Assembly (NCBI GenBank): GCA_023389545.1
Contig: JAEWEI010000250.1
Coordinates: forward strand, 1 to 10,429
Length of the DNA stretch: 10,429 nt
Direction of reading: 5' to 3'
Origin: Actinomycetes bacterium
Lineage (GTDB): Bacteria > Actinomycetota > Actinomycetes > Actinomycetales > Cellulomonadaceae
The position numbers were made by a program, and so were the translations under genes. Below are positions 6,700 to 10,429 of the stretch, in pieces (position 1 is the stretch's first letter; every line of letters starts with the position of its first letter). The notes under the pieces were generated by a model. That model was given only the letters and a program-made list of their open reading frames with translations, was not told the DNA's origin and searched no databases.

Positions 6700-7299
6700 T
6701 CAGCCTGCGCGGCCCGCCCGGCGTCGGCTCACCTCGCCCAGCACTGAGCGCTGATAGTCGCGGCCCGATTCAGCGGACAGGAACGCGAGCAGCAGGCGCC
6801 CGACGGAGCGCCACACCTCCCGGCGGGAGTCCTGCACGAGTCGCCTGCCGACCTCGGGCAGCACCTCGACGAGATGCTCGTCGAGGAACGCGCGCTGCCC
6901 CGCCCGCCGTGCCTTCCCGGCGTCGAGGTCGCCCTCGGCCCAGGCCCGTGACTCGTCCCGGCACAGCTCGGCGACCTCACGCATGCGCAGCACCGCGGGC
7001 AGGTCCGGGCCGACGAGCGCGTGGTGCTCGGCCATGAGCATCGCGAGGTCCTCGTGCGCGGTCCGCCGGGCCGCGCCACGCACGAACACGTCGAGGCTCA
7101 GCAGGGGTGAGCCGATGGTCGTCGCGTCCGGGCCGAGCCACGCCACGCCCGTGCGCCACGTCTCCACGAGCTCTCCTGAGCGGAGCCGCTCGACCATCTC
7201 GGGGCTCGGCTCGTCGAGCACGTCTGCGAGGGCGTCCCACGCAGCGGCACGTTGCAGGGCCACGAGCGCGACCTGCGCGGTGAATCCGGGGTGTGTCAC
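6700..7299 (-). CDS. Second, divergent TorD-family chaperone-like protein
   Basis: 199 aa from a GTG at 7299, transcribed toward the Fe-S gene, with 31 bases between the two stops. The C-terminal half carries the family pattern: AFLDEHLVEVLPEVGRRLVQ (137-156), then VWRSVGRLLLAFLSAE (162-177). Upstream is a central helix with EHHALVGPDLP (91-101), a degraded form of the usual YxxLFxGP signature; the following PPYES element is absent. This makes it a TorD/NarJ-like relative of the 4888 gene rather than a recent duplicate, since the two share little outside these motifs. It may handle a different molybdoenzyme, assist the Fe-S protein, or bind the DmsA signal in another step. The start is set by CAGGAG 5 nt upstream on this strand; a longer open frame continues upstream but lacks support. 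Family assignment is moderate, client unknown. Confidence 0.75.
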   Translation of the reverse strand: MTHPGFTAQVALVALQRAAAWDALADVLDEPSPEMVERLRSGELVETWRTGVAWLGPDATTIGSPLLSLDVFVRGAARRTAHEDLAMLMAEHHALVGPDLPAVLRMREVAELCRDESRAWAEGDLDAGKARRAGQRAFLDEHLVEVLPEVGRRLVQDSRREVWRSVGRLLLAFLSAESGRDYQRSVLGEVSRRRAGRAG

Positions 7300-7304
7300 G
7301 AGTG

Positions 7305-7310
7305 CTCCTG
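7305..7310 (-). promoter_or_regulatory. Ribosome binding site fixing the GTG start at 7299
   Basis: CTCCTG on the plus strand reads CAGGAG on the minus strand, 5 nt before the GTG. The frame stays open for hundreds of bases further upstream across osmC, so this site is what selects the start. Confidence 0.75.
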
Positions 7311-7350
7311 GGTCGGCGAGGGCGCGCCGGTCGTCTCTTGAGTCGTCCAC

Positions 7351-7365
7351 CGAGGCTAAGCCTCG
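7351..7365. promoter_or_regulatory. Palindrome in the divergent intergenic region, candidate operator
   Basis: CGAGGC (7351-7356), TAA, then GCCTCG (7360-7365) form a perfect 6-bp dyad. It lies 52 bases upstream of the minus-strand chaperone gene and about 150 bases upstream of the OsmC gene. The 216-bp gap (7300-7515) must hold promoters for both. On the minus strand a TAnnnT hexamer (TAGCCT) lies in the palindrome, and on the plus strand TACCGT (7464-7469) is a possible -10. Neither has a clear -35. The regulator is unknown. Confidence 0.35.
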
Positions 7366-7515
7366 TCTCGGGGACCGGTGCGTGACCTTGGGCCGCACGT
7401 CGCACGGACCTCTTCGAGCGGCGGATGGCGCCGGCTCGCGTCGCAGGCGGAGGCGTTCCGACCTACCGTGTCGGCGGGGCTGATCTGCCCCGAGGCGTCG
7501 ACTGAGGAGGATCAC

Positions 7516-7953
7516 ATGGCAACCCGCACAGCACGCACGACCTGGCACGGCACCCTCAACGAGGGCAGTGGGAACGTCGCCCTGGCCAGCTCGGGAGTCG
7601 GCGCCTTCGATGTCTCCTTCCCGCGCCGTGCGGCGGAGGACGCGGGTGGGGTGACGAGCCCTGAGGAGCTCCTCGCGGCGGCGCACTCGTCGTGCTTCGC
7701 GATGCAGCTCTCCGCGGTGGTGGCGGAGGCGGGCGGCGAGCCGCGCTCCTTCGAGGTCACCGCCGACGCGACGCTGCGGCCCGACCCTGAGGGCGGCTTC
7801 CGCATCGCGGAGGTCAAGCTCACCGTCCGGGGGAATGTCGACGGCTTGGACAACGACCAGTTCGTCGCCGCGGCCGAGCTCGCCTCGACCACCTGCCCGG
7901 TGTCGAAGGCCCTCACCGGCACGCAGATCACCCTGGACGCTGCGCTCGCCTGA
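7516..7953 (+). CDS. OsmC-family peroxiredoxin
   Basis: 145-residue cytoplasmic thiol peroxidase of the OsmC branch, which reduces organic hydroperoxides through a reactive Cys pair. The two cysteines are in their family contexts: SPEELLAAAHSSCFAMQLS with C60 at the start of the central helix, and TTCPVSKAL with C127. The CPVSKAL ending distinguishes OsmC-type (YhfA/OsmC) from Ohr. The length is normal. GAGGAGG (7504-7510) lies 5 nt before the ATG and fixes the start. It stands alone between the divergent chaperone gene and feoA. A small GGGAC/GTCCC stem (7964-7977) just after the stop may be a weak terminator. A role in protecting the Fe-S and molybdenum enzymes next door is inference from position only. 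Confidence 0.92.
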   Translation: MATRTARTTWHGTLNEGSGNVALASSGVGAFDVSFPRRAAEDAGGVTSPEELLAAAHSSCFAMQLSAVVAEAGGEPRSFEVTADATLRPDPEGGFRIAEVKLTVRGNVDGLDNDQFVAAAELASTTCPVSKALTGTQITLDAALA

Positions 7954-7977
7954 GCCCGCAGGGGGGACTTCTGTCCC

Positions 7978-7996
7978 TGAGGGCAGCCTTGCCTCA
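7978..7996. promoter_or_regulatory. DtxR/IdeR-type iron box upstream of feoA
   Basis: TGAGGGCAGCCTTGCCTCA is a 19-bp dyad agreeing at 13 positions with the known DtxR/IdeR consensus TTAGGTTAGSCTAACCTAA. All the core bases (AGG, AG, S, CT, CCT) are kept. It ends 17 bases before the feoA ATG, where a bound repressor would block RNA polymerase. Iron-loaded DtxR-family repression of ferrous iron uptake is the expected logic. Flanking C and G (7977, 7997) extend the symmetry by one pair. Confidence 0.75.
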
Positions 7997-8000
7997 GTCA

Positions 8001-8006
8001 TAGCGT
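8001..8006 (+). promoter_or_regulatory. Candidate -10 element for a leaderless feoA transcript
   Basis: TAGCGT fits the actinobacterial TAnnnT -10 pattern and lies 7 bases before the feoA ATG at 8014. Transcription would therefore start at or next to the A of the start codon. No Shine-Dalgarno is present there. The iron box covers the -35 side. No good -35 hexamer is visible. Confidence 0.4.
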
Positions 8007-8013
8007 GGCGCGC

Positions 8014-8241
8014 ATGAACCTCGCCCAGTCTCCGGTGGACGCGTGCGCGCGGGTGGTCGACCTCGATGCCGAGCAGTCGATGCGCCTGCGGATGAGTGAG
8101 CTGGGGCTGCGGATCGGCGCCATCGTGCGCGTCACCCAGCGGGCGGCCTTCGGCGGCCGGGTCGTGGCCGTCGGCGCACAGCGGTTCGCCGTCGACGGGC
8201 AGACGGCGACGCGCATCCACATCGAGCCGGTCCACCCATGA
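8014..8241 (+). CDS. feoA: Ferrous iron transport protein FeoA
   Basis: 75-residue SH3-like cytoplasmic protein that accompanies FeoB in Fe(II) uptake. The family pattern is clear: a conserved LRMSELGLRIGAIVRV region near residues 24-40 and a C-terminal strand FAVDGQTATRIHIEPV. The length is typical. There is no ribosome binding site, and a good -10 lies just upstream, so a leaderless ATG at 8014 is preferred; an in-frame GTG at 8005 is the alternative and would add three residues. The stop overlaps the feoB start (ATGA at 8238-8241), so the two are translationally coupled. Controlled by the iron box immediately upstream. Confidence 0.9.
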   Translation: MNLAQSPVDACARVVDLDAEQSMRLRMSELGLRIGAIVRVTQRAAFGGRVVAVGAQRFAVDGQTATRIHIEPVHP

Positions 8242-10214
8242 GCTGCCACGGCGCCGGCCCCGAGGGACCTCTGGGGCCGGCGCCGCGCCGTGCGGGCGCC
8301 GGCGCGGAGGTGCGGGAGCCGCTGTCGGTGCTCCTTGTCGGCAACCCGAATGTCGGCAAGTCCACCCTGTTCAACTCGGTGACGGGCGCCCGCCAGCAGG
8401 TCACGAACGCCCCGGGCACCACCGTGGAGCTGCAGGTCGGCCCCTGGCGGCAAGTGCGCGCCAGCGCTCCCGTGCGGCTGATCGACTTGCCCGGCACGTA
8501 CAGCCTGCTGGCGCGGTCGCCTGATGAGCGGGTCACCGCGGACGCCATCGCCGGGACGAGCCCCCTGGGCTCCGCCGAGCTGGCGGTCGTCCTCGTGGAG
8601 GCGGCGGGGCTGTCGCGCTCGTTGTACCTGCTGGCGCAGGTGGCGCAGGCAGGCTGCCCGCTCGTGGTCGCGCTCACCATGACGGACGTCGCCGCCTCGC
8701 GGGGCATCCCGGTCGACGCGGACCGGCTCTCCCAGGTGCTCGGCGTGCCCGTGGTGTCGGTGGATCCGCGCACCGCGGAGGGGGTCGACGCCCTCACGCG
8801 CACGGTGGAGGCCGCGTTGACGGCGCCTGCCCGGGTGCTCGGGATCGACTCGGCCGCTGCCGACGTCGATGCCGCGCCCGATGCCGACGTCGCCGCGGGG
8901 CTCGCGCGGGCCGAGGCGCTGTTCGGCTGGGTCGACGAGGTCACCCGCCAGCTCGCCGCGCCCGAGCCGCAGTCCCGCACGGTGTCCGACCGGGTTGACG
9001 GGGTGCTGCTGCGCCCGTGGGTGGGCGTCCCGGTGTTCCTGGCCGTCGCGTGGCTGCTGTTCCAGCTCGCGACGTCGTTGGCGGCGCCGCTGATGGACGC
9101 CGTCGCGAACTTCGTGGCGGGGCCGGTGTCGGATGCCGCGCGGTTCCTTGTGCCCGGCCCCGCCTGGCTGCAGGGGTTCGTGGTGGACGGCGTGCTCGCC
9201 GGGGTGGGCACGGTGCTGTCCTTCGCGCCGCTGATGGCCGTCATGTTCCTCGCCATCGCGCTGCTGGAGGACTGCGGCTACCTGGCCCGGGCCGCCTTCG
9301 TCGCGGACCGCGCGATGCGCGCCCTCGGGCTGGACGGGCGCGCGGTGCTGCCGCTCGTCGTCGGCTTCGGCTGCAACCTGCCGGCGCTGGCCGCCACTCG
9401 TACCCTGCCGCATGCGCGGCAGCGGCTGCTCACCGGCCTCCTGGTGCCGTACGCGTCGTGCACCGCGCGGCTCACGGTGTACCTGCTGCTGGCGAGCATC
9501 TTCTTCCCCGACAACGCGGGCACCGCGATCTTCCTGATGTACGTGGCGTCTGTGGCGCTCATCGTGCTGGGCGGCCTCGCGCTGCGCCGCACAGCGTTCC
9601 GCGACCTGCGGCACGAGCCGTTCGTGCTGGTGCTGCCCGCCTACCAGCGGCCCCGCTTGCGCGCGCTGCTTCTCTCTGCGTGGCTGCGCACCCGGGCGTT
9701 CGCGTCCAAGGCGGGCCGCGTCATCATGGTGACCCTCGCGGCGGTGTGGGTGCTGCTCGCGATCCCCGTGACCGGCGGCCACGCTGTGGGCGACGTGCCG
9801 GTGCAGGACAGCCTCTACGGCAGCACCGCGCAGGCCATCGCGCCCGTGCTCGCGCCAGCTGGCTTCGGCGAGTGGCACTCTGCCGCAGCCCTGGTCACGG
9901 GGTTCGTCGCCAAGGAGGTCGTGGTCGGCTCGTTCGCGCAGACGTACGCGGTGGAGGAGCCCTCCGACCCCAGCCATGCCGGCGACTTGGGCGCCCGGAT
10001 GCGGGCCACGTTCGAGGAGACGTCCGGCGGCCATGCGGCTGCGGCCGCCGCCGCCTTCATGGTGTTCGTGCTCGCCTACACGCCGTGCGTCGCGACCCTC
10101 GCCGAGCAGAAGCGGTTGTTCGGCGCCCGGTGGACGCTCGGGGCGATGGTGGTGCAGCTCGCGGTGGCGTGGATGTTGGCAGTCGCGGTGTTCCAGGTGG
10201 GCAGGCTGCTGTGA
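8238..10214 (+). CDS. feoB: Ferrous iron transporter FeoB (GTPase-permease)
   Basis: 658-residue Fe(II) permease, shorter than E. coli FeoB (773). Cytoplasmic G domain: G1 GNPNVGKST (35-43), G2 TNAPGTTVE (56-64), G3 DLPG (83-86), and a G4 region reading TMTD (147-150) in place of the usual NxxD. After a helical linker the membrane part begins near residue 262, with two Gate domains. EDCGYLAR (345-351), VGFGCNLPAL (375-384, normally GCNVPAI) and SCTARLTVY (407-415, normally SCGARLPVY) are the hallmark motifs. TPCVAT (615-620) closes the second Gate. An alanine run (599-606) follows an acidic loop in the second half. The first ~27 residues (Gly/Pro/Ala-rich) are probably disordered. It overlaps feoA by 4 bases and the next gene by 4. 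Assignment is certain. Confidence 0.96.
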   Translation: MSCHGAGPEGPLGPAPRRAGAGAEVREPLSVLLVGNPNVGKSTLFNSVTGARQQVTNAPGTTVELQVGPWRQVRASAPVRLIDLPGTYSLLARSPDERVTADAIAGTSPLGSAELAVVLVEAAGLSRSLYLLAQVAQAGCPLVVALTMTDVAASRGIPVDADRLSQVLGVPVVSVDPRTAEGVDALTRTVEAALTAPARVLGIDSAAADVDAAPDADVAAGLARAEALFGWVDEVTRQLAAPEPQSRTVSDRVDGVLLRPWVGVPVFLAVAWLLFQLATSLAAPLMDAVANFVAGPVSDAARFLVPGPAWLQGFVVDGVLAGVGTVLSFAPLMAVMFLAIALLEDCGYLARAAFVADRAMRALGLDGRAVLPLVVGFGCNLPALAATRTLPHARQRLLTGLLVPYASCTARLTVYLLLASIFFPDNAGTAIFLMYVASVALIVLGGLALRRTAFRDLRHEPFVLVLPAYQRPRLRALLLSAWLRTRAFASKAGRVIMVTLAAVWVLLAIPVTGGHAVGDVPVQDSLYGSTAQAIAPVLAPAGFGEWHSAAALVTGFVAKEVVVGSFAQTYAVEEPSDPSHAGDLGARMRATFEETSGGHAAAAAAAFMVFVLAYTPCVATLAEQKRLFGARWTLGAMVVQLAVAWMLAVAVFQVGRLL

Positions 10215-10429
10215 GCGTGCTCGCCGACGTGCTGCGCGAGGCCCGCACGGGGGCCACGAGCGAGGGCATCGCCCGCCGGCTCGGCATCGACCCCGGCCTC
10301 GCGGAGGCGATGGTGGACCACTGGGCGCGGCTCGGGGTGGTGCACCTGGCGCATGACGTGCTGTCCCAACGGTGCGGCGAGGGATGCCCCGCAGGCGACG
10401 GGCAGGCCGGCGCCGCTGCGCCCTCGGGC
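10211..10429 (+). CDS. feoC: FeoC-like winged-helix protein (3' end cut by the window)
   Basis: 73 codons are visible from a GTG that overlaps the feoB stop (GTGA); the gene runs off the window. The first ~50 residues look like a small winged helix: LADVLREARTGATSEGIARRLGIDPGLAEAMVDHWARLGVV, with a helix-turn-helix of the FeoC/Lrp-like size. Then C55 and C59 (QRCGEGCP) occur where FeoC proteins carry their cluster-binding cysteines. A Gly/Ala-rich tail follows. FeoC proteins act as Fe-S or redox-sensing partners of FeoB, or as local regulators. The identity rests on position plus fold pattern; whether more cysteines follow is out of sight. Confidence 0.75.
   Translation, partial: MSVLADVLREARTGATSEGIARRLGIDPGLAEAMVDHWARLGVVHLAHDVLSQRCGEGCPAGDGQAGAAAPSG

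Noticed and set aside
7300..8235. N-terminal extension of the minus-strand TorD-like gene across osmC and feoA
   Set aside because: It overlaps two real genes on the other strand, and a GTG with a good ribosome site lies at 7299.
7998..10034. Long minus-strand open frame antisense to feoAB
   Set aside because: Shadow of feoB; composition is Arg/His/Gln-rich without any family signature.
1..10429. Search for tRNA/rRNA genes, CRISPR arrays, transposases or insertion-sequence ends
   Set aside because: None seen: no regularly spaced repeats, no transposase-like protein and no cloverleaf candidate; the repeats found are isolated hairpins and one short tandem repeat.

Overview
The window is high-GC DNA with strong G/C bias at third codon positions, AGGAGG-type ribosome sites, stop-start overlaps (ATGA, GTGA) and probable leaderless starts. 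This points to an actinomycete. The protein styles would fit the Cellulomonas/Actinotalea/Oerskovia part of Micrococcales, but that placement is inference and genus cannot be read from the window.

Layout, left to right. (1) Positions 2-355 hold the 3' end of an M15/VanY-type D,D-carboxypeptidase gene, closed by a perfect 16-bp terminator hairpin. (2) A ~200-bp leader with dyad symmetries precedes dmsABC (610-4637). This encodes a complete Tat-exported molybdenum oxidoreductase of the DMSO reductase type: catalytic DmsA, four-cluster ferredoxin DmsB and 8-helix quinol-oxidising anchor DmsC. It ends at an 18-bp terminator stem. (3) A 250-bp gap leads to a second transcription unit of two overlapping genes. 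One is a TorD/DmsD-type chaperone. The other is an unusual 353-residue cytoplasmic Fe-S protein with an MvhD-like N-terminal part, two [4Fe-4S] motifs and a C-terminal zinc-ribbon-like module. (4) Convergent to it on the minus strand is a second, divergent TorD-family protein (6700-7299). (5) An OsmC-family peroxiredoxin (7516-7953) follows. (6) Last comes a feoABC ferrous-iron uptake operon (8014 to the window end) behind a 19-bp DtxR/IdeR-type iron box.

How it fits together: DmsABC would take electrons from menaquinol and reduce an S- or N-oxide outside the cytoplasmic membrane. The TorD-like proteins would guard DmsA folding, cofactor insertion and Tat export. Feo supplies the Fe(II) needed for the many Fe-S clusters and is available under the same oxygen-limited conditions. 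OsmC would handle peroxides. The Fe-S fusion protein is the least explained component and the best candidate for something undescribed. Coupled translation ties it to the chaperone, and its early coding region carries a striking pair of mutually exclusive hairpins.
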